From: Bacteroidetes bacterium UBA6161
GTDB taxonomy: Bacteria > Bacteroidota > Bacteroidia > NS11-12g > UBA955
Length of the DNA stretch: 45,826 bases
Direction: 5' to 3'
NCBI GenBank assembly: GCA_002422315.1
Contig: DIUJ01000062.1
Span: 12,031-57,856, forward strand
The stretch's first letter is position 1. The number at the start of each line of letters is the position of its first letter. A model generated the notes under the pieces. The model saw only the letters and a list, made by a program, of their open reading frames with translations. It was not told the DNA's origin and did not search any database. Of this stretch, positions 6,370 through 14,829 are shown in pieces. The translations under genes were made by a program, and so were the position numbers.

Positions 6370-8534
6370 AAAATTTGTTTTTGATTTTTATCTTTCTAAT
6401 TATATCAGAAAGTATTGGGCAACAAGTTAATGTTACAATTTTGGTAAATGAAAAACACAATAATCAGCCTTGCGCAGACATAGAATTAATAATCAATTCG
6501 ATAAGTTACAAAACTAATTCTTCAGGTCATTTTCAGTTATTTTCGGACAAGGGTTTTCATCTAATCAATTTATATGATGAGAATAACAATTTTATTACAA
6601 GTAGGAATATTGAAATACAATCAGATACGTTGATTCATTTTTCAATAGAAAGGAGTAATATATTAAAGCCTGTTACAGTTACATCTAAAAGAGATCTTAT
6701 AATGATTCATTCAACACACATTGGGATACCACAAAAAACATTAGAAACTATTAACCTGCCACTAAGTACGTCAGACCCTATTCACTTATTAAAAACATTA
6801 CCAGGAATTTCAACTGCTCAAGAAATGAATTCAAATTTATTTATTAGAGGAGCAAGCGCATACAATACTGTAATTTATATGGATAATATTCCTACACCAA
6901 ACCTTTCTCATAGTTTTGGTTTGTTTAGTTTTTATAATCTGAATATTATCAGACATATTGATTATTACGATAATCAAATTCCTTCTGAATATGGTGCAAG
7001 GGGTTCTAGTTTTATCAAATTTTGGTTGAAAGACCCTATCGTAAATAAAAATCATGGTGAGATTATGGTAAATCCTTTTTTTATTTCCGGTAATACAAAT
7101 CTAAAACTAATAAAAAACAAACTTGGGGTTTTTGTAAACTATCGTAAGTCAATTTTTAACACTCAATACAATAACTACTTCCCTTTATTAACAAACTTTT
7201 TTGATTTATTGGTCAAAACAAAGTATCAAATCAACAACAAATCAAGTATATCATTTATTTACACTCAAAACCGAGATATAGCAAATAATGATTATGGTTT
7301 TGGTTTGTTAGTTAACGATAGTAGTTTTTGGAAATTCATGGCATTTTCAGGGCAGTATTCTTATCATACAAATAACGGTGTTGAACATTTGGTTAGCTCT
7401 TTTTATAAATCTCAACAAAGTGGACGCTCTACCAATCTTTATGAGAACTATAACCTCAACAATGTGTTTAATGAATATAACCTAACGTATAAAGCAAAAA
7501 AGAAATTAAACAGTAGAATTGAAATTGCTGCTGGCATTGAAAACCAAACCCATACCAATAAAAATATATTAGATACTATCAATGATTATCAAAAAAGTCT
7601 TGCAATCTCTTCTTTATTTTCTGAAATAAAGTTCAAAAAGGATAAAATTGAATATTATGGAAGTATAAGAGGTTCATACTTATTTCAAATCAATCAAGCT
7701 TTCTTAGAGAAAAGACTTAATGTATCCTATTCTTTAAACAATTTTCAGTTTAATATAGGTTACAACAATTTCATAAACCCTATCCACTCTTTATACAATA
7801 ACTTATTTCCCATACCAGATGATTATAGATTTCTTTCAAATGAAAGGTATGCACCTCAAATAATAGAGGAATTTACTATTGGATCGAATTTTTCAAATTC
7901 AAAAAAAACGATACAGTATAAAAGCAATATTTATTACAGAAATTTCAGAAATAGTCTTGACTATATTCAACTACATGGAAATCCTATAAATAGCTTTGAA
8001 AATATAACAGTTATGAATCACCAGAGTTATGGCATAGAAAACATCGTAAATATTATAATAAAGAAAAAGCAAACTATTAGTGCATCATATACTTTTTCCA
8101 GAACTTTCATGCAAAATGATTTAGTGAATAGTGGACTTCTTTATCCTTCCAACTATGACCGTCCTCATAATTTAAATCTAATACATAGTTTTAAGTATAA
8201 AAGATTAAACATTACAAGTACATTTTCACTTCAAAGCGGAAGACCAACCACTGTTCCATTATTTAAATTACATCAATCGGGAGCACCTGTTTATTCAGAA
8301 AGAAACGAGGAAAGGTTGCCCTTGTTTCATAAGTTGGATATAGGGGTTCAATATAGCTTCAAAAATAAAGGAAGTATTAAGCAGTTTATTAATTTTCATG
8401 TTTATAATGCTTACATGAGGCAAAATGTTTATTCAATATTGTTTATGGAGTCTGATAATAGCATGGAGTACACTCTACAGTATCTGACATTATTTCCAAT
8501 AATACCATCATTTAATTACACAATTAAATTTTAG
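6366..8534 (+). CDS. TonB-dependent outer-membrane receptor
   Basis: 722 residues. A signal peptide (about 1-18, ending SESIGQ) is followed by a carboxypeptidase-regulatory-like beta-sandwich (to about 95), a plug domain with the typical NLFIRGASAYNTVIYMDNIP stretch near residues 157-176, and a long 22-strand-type beta-barrel ending in an aromatic residue (SFNYTIKF) as expected for BAM-dependent insertion. It is a little shorter than many receptors but seems complete. It would import an unknown ligand using TonB energy together with the overlapping lipoprotein upstream. The gene is visibly more AT-rich than valS or the dcw genes. Its TAG stop lies one base before valS tail copy 4 begins, so the cassette boundary is at the stop codon. 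Confidence 0.88.
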   Translation: MKNLFLIFIFLIISESIGQQVNVTILVNEKHNNQPCADIELIINSISYKTNSSGHFQLFSDKGFHLINLYDENNNFITSRNIEIQSDTLIHFSIERSNILKPVTVTSKRDLIMIHSTHIGIPQKTLETINLPLSTSDPIHLLKTLPGISTAQEMNSNLFIRGASAYNTVIYMDNIPTPNLSHSFGLFSFYNLNIIRHIDYYDNQIPSEYGARGSSFIKFWLKDPIVNKNHGEIMVNPFFISGNTNLKLIKNKLGVFVNYRKSIFNTQYNNYFPLLTNFFDLLVKTKYQINNKSSISFIYTQNRDIANNDYGFGLLVNDSSFWKFMAFSGQYSYHTNNGVEHLVSSFYKSQQSGRSTNLYENYNLNNVFNEYNLTYKAKKKLNSRIEIAAGIENQTHTNKNILDTINDYQKSLAISSLFSEIKFKKDKIEYYGSIRGSYLFQINQAFLEKRLNVSYSLNNFQFNIGYNNFINPIHSLYNNLFPIPDDYRFLSNERYAPQIIEEFTIGSNFSNSKKTIQYKSNIYYRNFRNSLDYIQLHGNPINSFENITVMNHQSYGIENIVNIIIKKKQTISASYTFSRTFMQNDLVNSGLLYPSNYDRPHNLNLIHSFKYKRLNITSTFSLQSGRPTTVPLFKLHQSGAPVYSERNEERLPLFHKLDIGVQYSFKNKGSIKQFINFHVYNAYMRQNVYSILFMESDNSMEYTLQYLTLFPIIPSFNYTIKF

Positions 8535-8535
8535 G

Positions 8536-8640
8536 TTTGTATCCAATGCAAAAACCGTCATCGTAGAAAAATATCTCCAAAAACAAGCCAATGCTGAAAA
8601 CAAATTGAAAAGTTTGAAAAATTCCTTTGGGGAAGTTGGG
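8536..8640 (+). repeat. valS 3'-end duplicate, tail copy 4 (longest)
   Basis: About 105 bases matching the last 34 codons of valS. It reads FVSNAKTVIVEKYLQKQANA then ENKLKSLKN, against FVANAKPDIVEKERQKQADA then ESKLESLKE, after which it shifts frame (SFGEVG). Identity over the first 54 bases is roughly 83 percent by eye. It starts immediately after the TonB receptor stop. Confidence 0.88.
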
Positions 8641-8792
8641 AGGGTGAAGGATTCTAAAATGCATGAATTTAATCCCGCTAGGGTTTCATGTTTATAGAAT
8701 AAAAATCCGCAGCTGCCCTTCGACCCGAATACGGGTCGTATATTTGACACGATTTGCTTTTTTCTATAAACATACAAACCCGCTGGGTTTGG
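8641..8792. repeat. Multi-palindrome repeat element, copy 2
   Basis: Second copy of the element at 2711-2861, again between two valS-tail copies. The outer inverted repeat is perfect here: TGTTTATAGAA (8689-8699) with TTCTATAAACA (8762-8772). The inner hairpin CGACCCGAATACGGGTCG (8721-8738) and the palindrome AAACCCGCTGGGTTT (8776-8790) are unchanged, while AATCCCGCTAGGGTTT (8671-8686) has one mismatch. Sequence between the stems differs from copy 1. A 65-codon open frame across this element and tail copy 5 is not a gene. Confidence 0.8.
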
Positions 8793-8860
8793 GAAAACAA
8801 GCCGATGCTGAGAGCAAACTGGAGCGTTTGAAAGAGGCTTTGGGGAAATTGGGTAGATAA
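8793..8860 (+). repeat. valS 3'-end duplicate, tail copy 5
   Basis: Reads KQADAESKLERLKEALGKLG then R-stop in the valS frame, against KQADAESKLESLKEALGKL-stop in valS. Six of the seven codon differences within the shared core are synonymous (GCA/GCT, GAA/GAG three times, TTG/CTG, AAG/AAA). It is the right-hand boundary of the accretion zone and could still serve as a working valS 3' end. Confidence 0.9.
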
Positions 8861-8887
8861 ACTAAAAACCCAATCTGTGTTGGATTA

Positions 8888-9487
8888 TTACCAATTAAAA
8901 CCATACAGTTTCTCGTATTTTGCAATACATCTAAAACCATATCCCTTTTTATAATCCTTGTAGTCTACAAGAACGCCTCTCTCTGTCACTTTATATACTC
9001 CATTGTATGATATGATTTCAGCAACCTTTGAGGAGATTTTATTATTCCCTTTTTTAGTATTTGAACTACTAAGAAAATTAAACATTGCGGAATCAAGCGG
9101 ATAGTATGTTACAGTTGAGTTTTTAAATTTATCCCCTATTCTTACTGCCTCACTTCTAAACTTACAATATTGTTCAATTTGGGAAATTGATACTCCTACT
9201 ATCGGCAGGTTAACATCTTTTTTATTTGTACTGTTGTAAACACTTCTGCCGTAGTAACGAGTTATAGCTGCAGTATCTGGAAGACAAAATTTTGCAGCAG
9301 AATCTCCTTCCTTATTTTTGGTGTACCAATAAAATTCTCTCCAATCCTCTATGCTCAACTCTTTCTTGTCTACAGAATATCCAAGCATTTTAATATATTT
9401 TGTGCCAGGCGGAGTACGGCTGTTTCTGCTTTTATTTGTTAAACTAGTTAGGAGAATCCCAACAAAAATTATCAAAGAATATCTCAT
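8888..9487 (-). CDS. Secreted sulfatase-modifying-factor-like (FGE/GldK-type fold) protein, short
   Basis: 199 residues with an N-terminal hydrophobic segment (MRYSLIIFVGILLTSLT), so exported or membrane-anchored. The core resembles the formylglycine-generating-enzyme/C-type-lectin-like fold. PPGTKYIKMLGYSVDKKELS matches the usual opening, where a fixed element introduces the family's conserved Glu/Trp region (SIEDWREFYWY). LPIVGVSISQIEQYCKFRSE matches the 'PV..VSW..A..YC.W' segment, and GYGFRCIAKYE the C-terminal 'GFR' strand. It is shorter than true enzymes and the catalytic cysteines are not evident, so a structural role is likelier than catalysis. It lies between tail copy 5 and the end of the dcw operon, on the dcw strand, 51 bases from ftsW. 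Confidence 0.65.
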   Translation of the reverse strand: MRYSLIIFVGILLTSLTNKSRNSRTPPGTKYIKMLGYSVDKKELSIEDWREFYWYTKNKEGDSAAKFCLPDTAAITRYYGRSVYNSTNKKDVNLPIVGVSISQIEQYCKFRSEAVRIGDKFKNSTVTYYPLDSAMFNFLSSSNTKKGNNKISSKVAEIISYNGVYKVTERGVLVDYKDYKKGYGFRCIAKYEKLYGFNW

Positions 9488-9521
9488 ATAATAAAGTCTT
9501 TAGTTTATTAATCTACGCCGA

Positions 9522-9540
9522 TAAAAACCTTACAGGTTTT
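9522..9540 (-). terminator. Weak terminator hairpin at the end of the dcw operon
   Basis: On the minus strand a 7-bp stem AAAACCT / AGGTTTT with a three-base loop is followed by T-rich sequence. It overlaps the ftsW stop codon. The stem is AT-rich, so strength is doubtful. Very similar AACCT..AGGTT hairpins are common between genes in Bacteroidota. Confidence 0.45.
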
Positions 9541-10738
9541 ACTCTACACTAGCCTCTTGCGGTTTTTCTTTCGTTGCCTCCTCAGTATTTGACTTCTCTT
9601 CTGCTTCTTCTATAGTTCTGCTTACACTAAGTATAACGCCAAAGGCCAAACTAGTAAATATAAGCGAAGTTCCACCCATACTCACCAAAGGCAAGGTAAG
9701 ACCGGTTACGGGCAACATGCTTACCGCTACACCCATGTGAATAAGGGCTTGAAACACTAACATAAAACTGAGCCCTACAGCTAAAAAAGCGCCGAAAGCT
9801 CGCGGAGACCGAACAACTAGCTTGATAGACCTAACCAACAACAATATGAACATAGAAGCCACTATTATCCCGCCAAACAAGCCATATTCTTCTATAATTA
9901 TGGCAAACACAAAGTCCGAATACGGATGAGGTAGCGTATTTTTCTGTATACTCTTTCCGGGACCTCTTCCAAAAATACCACCAGAAGCCACCGCTACTTT
10001 GGCTTGTACCGTTTGGTATGAGTCCTCTCCTTCTCCACCCTTAAAGTTTTCAATTCTTGCCTTCCAGGTGCGTGCCCTTCCTGGCGGCAGCATACTGTCT
10101 GGAGCTAAGGTTAAATAAAAATACCCAATGGAAGCCAATACAATAGCAGCAGCAGCTGTTACAGCCAAATGCTTAAGTCTTACATTGCCTATAAAAAACA
10201 AACCAAAACTGGTAGCAAATAGAACCAAAGAAGTAGAAAGGTTTTCGGGTAAAATAAGCACACAGGTAATCCCTACTACAAAAATTATCCATAAATAAGG
10301 TTTCCAAGAATCCAGTTTTTCTTGGTTTCGAGACAAAAACCTTGAAATATATAACATCAATGCAAACCTAGCCAAGTCTGAGGTCTGAAAACTAATTCCA
10401 ACAAAGGGAATAGTTAGGGTTCTTTTCGCATCATTTATGTCATTTCCTAAAAAAATAGTTACAAAAAGCAAGGCTAAAGATGGCCAAATCAACCATTTTG
10501 CAGATTTAGAAAAATACCTAAAATCGAGTAAATGGAAAATATACATTAGAAAAAAACCTACTACTAAAAAACTGAGATGTTTGATCAAATAATACTCTGT
10601 TCTACCTTGTTGCTTAGCAAAAGCTAATGTAGATGTAGAAGAATATACAGCTACAACTCCTGCTAGCGAAAGCACTATAATTGCAAACCAAATCCATCGG
10701 TCTCCTCTTAGGTTTTTAAATAATGCAGTAAATGGCAT
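9539..10738 (-). CDS. ftsW: Peptidoglycan glycosyltransferase FtsW (SEDS family)
   Basis: 399-residue polytopic inner-membrane protein of the RodA/FtsW/SpoVE family that polymerises lipid II into septal glycan together with FtsI. About ten membrane spans are visible. Family landmarks include YLIKHLSFLVVG early, the cytoplasmic/periplasmic loop with ARTWKARIENFKGGEGEDSY (near residue 220), and FGRGPGKSIQKNTLPHPYSD then FVFAIIIEEYG, the conserved lipid-II-site region, near 255-285. The C-terminus is hydrophilic (EEAEEKSNTEEATKEKPQE). It starts 16 bases after murD. In most Bacteroidota murG follows ftsW; here the operon ends. Confidence 0.95.
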   Translation of the reverse strand: MPFTALFKNLRGDRWIWFAIIVLSLAGVVAVYSSTSTLAFAKQQGRTEYYLIKHLSFLVVGFFLMYIFHLLDFRYFSKSAKWLIWPSLALLFVTIFLGNDINDAKRTLTIPFVGISFQTSDLARFALMLYISRFLSRNQEKLDSWKPYLWIIFVVGITCVLILPENLSTSLVLFATSFGLFFIGNVRLKHLAVTAAAAIVLASIGYFYLTLAPDSMLPPGRARTWKARIENFKGGEGEDSYQTVQAKVAVASGGIFGRGPGKSIQKNTLPHPYSDFVFAIIIEEYGLFGGIIVASMFILLLVRSIKLVVRSPRAFGAFLAVGLSFMLVFQALIHMGVAVSMLPVTGLTLPLVSMGGTSLIFTSLAFGVILSVSRTIEEAEEKSNTEEATKEKPQEASVE

Positions 10739-10754
10739 TTATACGATATAAGAA

Positions 10755-12101
10755 TTATAAATTAGCGACAGCTTGTTTGAATAAACTACCCCTTTCTTGG
10801 TAATTTAAAAAAAGATCGAAACTTGCACATGCAGGAGAAAGCAGAACCACGTCGCCATTGTTTGCAAACCTATGCGCTGTTTTTACAGCTTCTTCTGCCG
10901 ACATGGTATTTAAGATTAAATCTACATGTTTGCCAAATGCCTGGTGAATTTTAGAGTTGTCTACCCCTAGGCAAACAATCATTTTTACTTTGTCTTTTAC
11001 CAAATCCGCAAGCAATTCGTAGTCGTTTCCTTTGTCTACCCCGCCTGCTATCCAAATTACAGGCTGCTGCATGCTTTCTAAGGCATACCAGGCTGCGTTT
11101 ACATTTGTTGCCTTAGAGTCGTTAATGTATTCCACTCCGCCAACTTTGGCTACAAACTCTAAGCGGTGTTCTACATTGGTAAAGTTTGCCAAACTTTCTC
11201 TAATTGTTTCTTTTTTAATTCCTAAGGAAGAGCCCACTACTGCAGCTGCCATAGAATTGTAGGCATTGTGAATACCCCTAAGGGCAAAATTTTGTATGTT
11301 CATAGTCATGTATATTTTTCTATTGGTGTCGTATAAGGTCATTAATTCATTTTGTATGCTAGCGCCGTGGTCTAGCGTTTTGTAGTAACTAAACGGCTCT
11401 TTGTTTACATTTTTAGGCAAAAAGCTTAAAAAATCTTTGGTGTCTTTGTCGTCCTCGCAGTAAATAAAGAATCCATTTTCATCCATATTCTGGCCTATTT
11501 TAAACTTCGCTTGAATGTATTCCGTATAGTTGTAATTGTAGCGGTCTAAATGGTCGGGTGTTATATTTGTAAGCACCGCTATATTGGGCTTAAAACTCTT
11601 ACAATCGTCTAGCTGAAAACTACTTACTTCCAATACCATACATTCGGGGTCTTTTACGGCAACTTGTCTAGCATAGCTTATTCCAATATTTCCACCTAGG
11701 GCTACATTAAAATTTGCATTTTTAAGTAAATCATAAACCATACTGGTAGTTGTTGTTTTCCCATTTGTTCCAGTTATGGCTATAGTGTATGCCTTACTGT
11801 ATCGCTGCGCAAAATCCAATTCAGAAAGTATGGGTATACCACTTGCAGCAATTTTTTTAACTATCTCTGATTTGTGTGGTATTCCAGGACTTTTAATCAC
11901 TTCTTTTGCTCCTAAAATCCATTCTTCTGTATGGCCACCTTGTTCCCAATAAATTCCAGCTTCCCTAAGTTCCTGAGCGTATTTTGGCTTTAGCATACCT
12001 GCATCCGAAAGCAATACCGAGTATCCATTGGCAATAGCAAGCAAAGCACAACCTACGCCGCTTTCTCCTCCACCTAATATTACCAAATCAAATTGTTTCA
12101 T
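10755..12101 (-). CDS. murD: UDP-N-acetylmuramoylalanine--D-glutamate ligase
   Basis: Cytoplasmic Mur ligase that adds D-glutamate to UDP-MurNAc-L-Ala using ATP. From the ATG at 12099-12101 the protein has 448 residues, normal for MurD. The N-terminal nucleotide-binding fold starts FDLVILGGGESG. The ATP loop is ITGTNGKTTTTS near residue 110. Further Mur motifs are LEVSSFQL, NITPDHLDRY, NDSKATNVNA and LLSPACASFDLF. A longer open frame extends to 12158, but those 19 codons overlap the end of mraY and lie before the conserved start. The chosen ATG shares one base with the mraY stop (TAATG), the usual coupling arrangement. Confidence 0.96.
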   Translation of the reverse strand: MKQFDLVILGGGESGVGCALLAIANGYSVLLSDAGMLKPKYAQELREAGIYWEQGGHTEEWILGAKEVIKSPGIPHKSEIVKKIAASGIPILSELDFAQRYSKAYTIAITGTNGKTTTTSMVYDLLKNANFNVALGGNIGISYARQVAVKDPECMVLEVSSFQLDDCKSFKPNIAVLTNITPDHLDRYNYNYTEYIQAKFKIGQNMDENGFFIYCEDDKDTKDFLSFLPKNVNKEPFSYYKTLDHGASIQNELMTLYDTNRKIYMTMNIQNFALRGIHNAYNSMAAAVVGSSLGIKKETIRESLANFTNVEHRLEFVAKVGGVEYINDSKATNVNAAWYALESMQQPVIWIAGGVDKGNDYELLADLVKDKVKMIVCLGVDNSKIHQAFGKHVDLILNTMSAEEAVKTAHRFANNGDVVLLSPACASFDLFLNYQERGSLFKQAVANL

Positions 12102-13354
12102 TATCTTATCTTTAAAGTTATGATGGTTAACACAGCTAACAAAATGCCTATAATCCAAAAACGGGTGACAATCTTTGCCTCATGAAAACCCCTCTTTTGA
12201 TAATGGTGGTGAATTGGTGACATTAAGAAAACTCTTCTGCCTTCGCCGTATTTTTTCTTGGTATACTTAAAGTAAAACACCTGTATGATTACACTTAGGT
12301 TTTCTACTAAAAAGATTCCACACAAAATGGGTAACAATAGTTCTTTGCGAATCATGATGGCAAAAACAGCGATAATCCCACCCAAAGAAAGACTTCCTGT
12401 ATCGCCCATAAAAACCTGGGCAGGAAAAGAATTGTACCACAAGAATCCAATACAAGCACCTACAAAAGCACCTGCAAAAACCAACAATTCTCCCAAATTG
12501 GGGATGTACATTATGTTTAGGTAGTTTGCAAAAATTACACTTCCAGAGATATATGCCAAAACCCCTAGGGTTAGTCCTATTATTGCAGAGGTTCCTGCCG
12601 CAAGCCCGTCTATTCCATCGGTAATATTTGCACCATTAGAAACCGCCGTGATAATAAAAATTGTCATCAGTATAAACACTATCCAAGCATACTGCTGGTA
12701 ATTTGGACCTATGAACTTTAACAAACTAGCGTAATCAAATTCGCTATTTTTCAAAAATGGAATGTTTGTTTTGGTAGATTTTTCTGTTTTATAAAATACT
12801 TTTTGGCCATTTAGGAAAGTACTTTGCAGTGTAGTTGTATCCATTCCCTGTTTCATAACTTGCTCATAAGGAATTTGTTGCCTTGATACCACGTTTTCAT
12901 TAAAATACAGACCAGAACCTATGATTATGCCCAAGCCTACCTGTCCAAATATCTTAAATTTCCCAGCTAATCCTTTTTTGTCTTTTTTAAATACCTTAAT
13001 ATAGTCATCTGTAAATCCAATTAAGCCAAGCCAAACCGTAGCTACTAGCATAAGAATAATATATACATTGTTTAGCCTTGCAAACAACAAGGTAGGAATA
13101 AGAATTGCACCAAGGATTATAAGACCTCCCATTGTAGGGGTTCCTTTTTTAGAGTCCTCGCCAGCTAGGCCTAGGTCCCTAATGGTTTCCGCAACTTGTC
13201 TTCGTTGTAAGGCTAAAATCAAGGATTTACCAAAAACAAGAGAAATAAGCAGAGAAACAATAACTGCCATGGAAGTTCTAAAAGTGATATACTGTCCTAC
13301 CCCTGCTCCAGGTACATCCAATTGGTCTAAATATTCAAATAAATAGTATAGCAT
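12101..13354 (-). CDS. mraY: Phospho-N-acetylmuramoyl-pentapeptide-transferase
   Basis: 417-residue polytopic membrane enzyme that transfers phospho-MurNAc-pentapeptide to undecaprenyl phosphate, forming lipid I. Visible signatures: KKGTPTMGG near residue 70, the catalytic aspartate pair in GFTDDYIKVFKKDKKGL, NGANITDGIDGLAAG (third Asp) near 243, GDTGSLSLGG, and the cytoplasmic histidine loop SPIHHHYQKRG near the C-terminus. It has about ten membrane spans. As in other Bacteroidota, it carries an extra periplasmic stretch after GSGLYFNEN (residues about 150-215), making it longer than the E. coli enzyme. It starts 5 bases after murE. Confidence 0.97.
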   Translation of the reverse strand: MLYYLFEYLDQLDVPGAGVGQYITFRTSMAVIVSLLISLVFGKSLILALQRRQVAETIRDLGLAGEDSKKGTPTMGGLIILGAILIPTLLFARLNNVYIILMLVATVWLGLIGFTDDYIKVFKKDKKGLAGKFKIFGQVGLGIIIGSGLYFNENVVSRQQIPYEQVMKQGMDTTTLQSTFLNGQKVFYKTEKSTKTNIPFLKNSEFDYASLLKFIGPNYQQYAWIVFILMTIFIITAVSNGANITDGIDGLAAGTSAIIGLTLGVLAYISGSVIFANYLNIMYIPNLGELLVFAGAFVGACIGFLWYNSFPAQVFMGDTGSLSLGGIIAVFAIMIRKELLLPILCGIFLVENLSVIIQVFYFKYTKKKYGEGRRVFLMSPIHHHYQKRGFHEAKIVTRFWIIGILLAVLTIITLKIR

Positions 13355-13359
13355 AATTT

Positions 13360-14829
13360 TTAATTGGTCTCTAATTCTTTAAATGCTTCCGACACTACGT
13401 GTATGTCGTCAAAATCAATTTTAATTCCTTTAATTTCTTGGTAGTTTTCGTGTCCCTTTCCTGCTATTAATATCACGTCTCCTGGTTTAGAAAAAGCCAC
13501 CGCTGCGCGTATTGCCTGTTTTCTGTCTTCTATCTCCAATACTTTTTTTAAATCTTGTATCCCGATACCTTGTTTTATTTCTTGTATAATCTCTGTAGGT
13601 ATTTCATCTCTAGGATTATCCGAAGTAAGAATCACCCTATCGGAAAAACTGGCTGCAATTTTTCCCATGATAGGCCTTTTTGCTTTGTCTCTGTTGCCGC
13701 CACACCCAAAAACACACAAGAGTGTTTCATTTCTTGTTCTGATTTTTTGTATGGTTTGCAATACGTTTTCTAGCGCATCTGGGGTATGGGCATAATCCAC
13801 AATAGCTGTTCTCTTGCCGGGCCCTGCGATCCTTTCAAACCTTCCCTTAGCTCCAGCAACAAGGCTCATTTTGGTTATAATTTCTTCTGCTGCAAAACCT
13901 AATAAAAATGCCACACCATACACTGCTGTTAGATTGTATGCATTAAACTCTCCTACCACTCTTACCCAAACTTCTTTATCTTCAATCTTGAGCAAGGTAC
14001 CTGCCAAATCTGTTTCCAAAATGGCAGATTTAAAGTCGGCAACCTTTTGCAAAGAATACGAATACACAGAAGCTTTGGTATTCTGTACCATCACCTTGCC
14101 ATTTTTATCATCTATGTTTACTAGTGCAAATGCTTCATCCGACAGGTTATCAAACCAAAGTTTCTTACAACGTATATACTCTGAAAAAGTACCATGATAG
14201 TCTAAATGATCGTGTGTTAAATTTGTAAATACTGCTCCTTCAAAACGAATACCATGCACCCTAGATTGATGAACCGCTATAGAACTAACCTCCATAAAAC
14301 AGTAAGTACATCCATTACGAACCATCTTATCCAACAACTCATTTATTCGAATAGAGTTTGGGGTGGTATGGGTACTATAATAATGTGTTTTATTTACAAC
14401 GTATCCAATTGTAGAAATCAAGCCTGTAGTTTGCCCCATACTACTAAACAATTGGTAAAGCATAGTAACCACAGAAGATTTTCCATTTGTACCCGTAACC
14501 CCTACAAGCTTAAGTTTTTGGGAAGGGTGGCCATAAAAAGCGGAGGCCATCTCTCCCATTAGCTCTGCAACCTCCTTACATTGAATCCAAATGACATTTT
14601 TACTTTCTATATTATCATTTTCAGAAACAATACACTTTGCTCCATTTTCAATCGCTTGCTGAATAAAATTATTCCCATCTACTTGTGTGCCTTTAACCGC
14701 AAAAAAAACAAATCCATCTTCTACTTCCCTACTCGACAAGGCTAGGCCATTTGGTACAAAAGCATTCTCACCATAAAGTGTGTGCTTGGTAGTACATTGT
14801 GACAATATTTGGCTGATGCTTTGCTTCAT
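13360..14829 (-). CDS. murE: UDP-MurNAc-tripeptide synthetase (meso-DAP adding)
   Basis: 489-residue Mur ligase that adds the third stem-peptide residue. The ATP loop is GVTGTNGKSSVVT near residue 110. The substrate-selecting motif is DNPR (TSDNPRDEIPTE), the form found in meso-diaminopimelate-adding enzymes rather than lysine-adding ones, so the cell wall is predicted to be DAP-type. Other motifs are EVSSIAVHQSRVHG, NLTHDHLDYH, VDYAHTPDALENVL and GKGHENYQ. Its ATG overlaps the ftsI stop by four bases (ATGA). Confidence 0.97.
   Translation of the reverse strand: MKQSISQILSQCTTKHTLYGENAFVPNGLALSSREVEDGFVFFAVKGTQVDGNNFIQQAIENGAKCIVSENDNIESKNVIWIQCKEVAELMGEMASAFYGHPSQKLKLVGVTGTNGKSSVVTMLYQLFSSMGQTTGLISTIGYVVNKTHYYSTHTTPNSIRINELLDKMVRNGCTYCFMEVSSIAVHQSRVHGIRFEGAVFTNLTHDHLDYHGTFSEYIRCKKLWFDNLSDEAFALVNIDDKNGKVMVQNTKASVYSYSLQKVADFKSAILETDLAGTLLKIEDKEVWVRVVGEFNAYNLTAVYGVAFLLGFAAEEIITKMSLVAGAKGRFERIAGPGKRTAIVDYAHTPDALENVLQTIQKIRTRNETLLCVFGCGGNRDKAKRPIMGKIAASFSDRVILTSDNPRDEIPTEIIQEIKQGIGIQDLKKVLEIEDRKQAIRAAVAFSKPGDVILIAGKGHENYQEIKGIKIDFDDIHVVSEAFKELETN

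Noticed and set aside
8663..8860. 65-codon open frame ending in KQADAESKLERLKEALGKLG then R
   Set aside because: It is a chance fusion of the palindromic element with valS tail copy 5. The first two thirds translate hairpin DNA, and no start signal is present.
2711..8860. Prophage or conjugative-element interpretation of the accretion zone
   Set aside because: No integrase, transposase, relaxase or phage structural gene is visible. Only the ATPase and surface-uptake genes are carried.
12102..12158. 19-codon N-terminal extension of MurD
   Set aside because: It overlaps the mraY end and is not conserved MurD sequence. The TAATG junction fixes the start at 12101.
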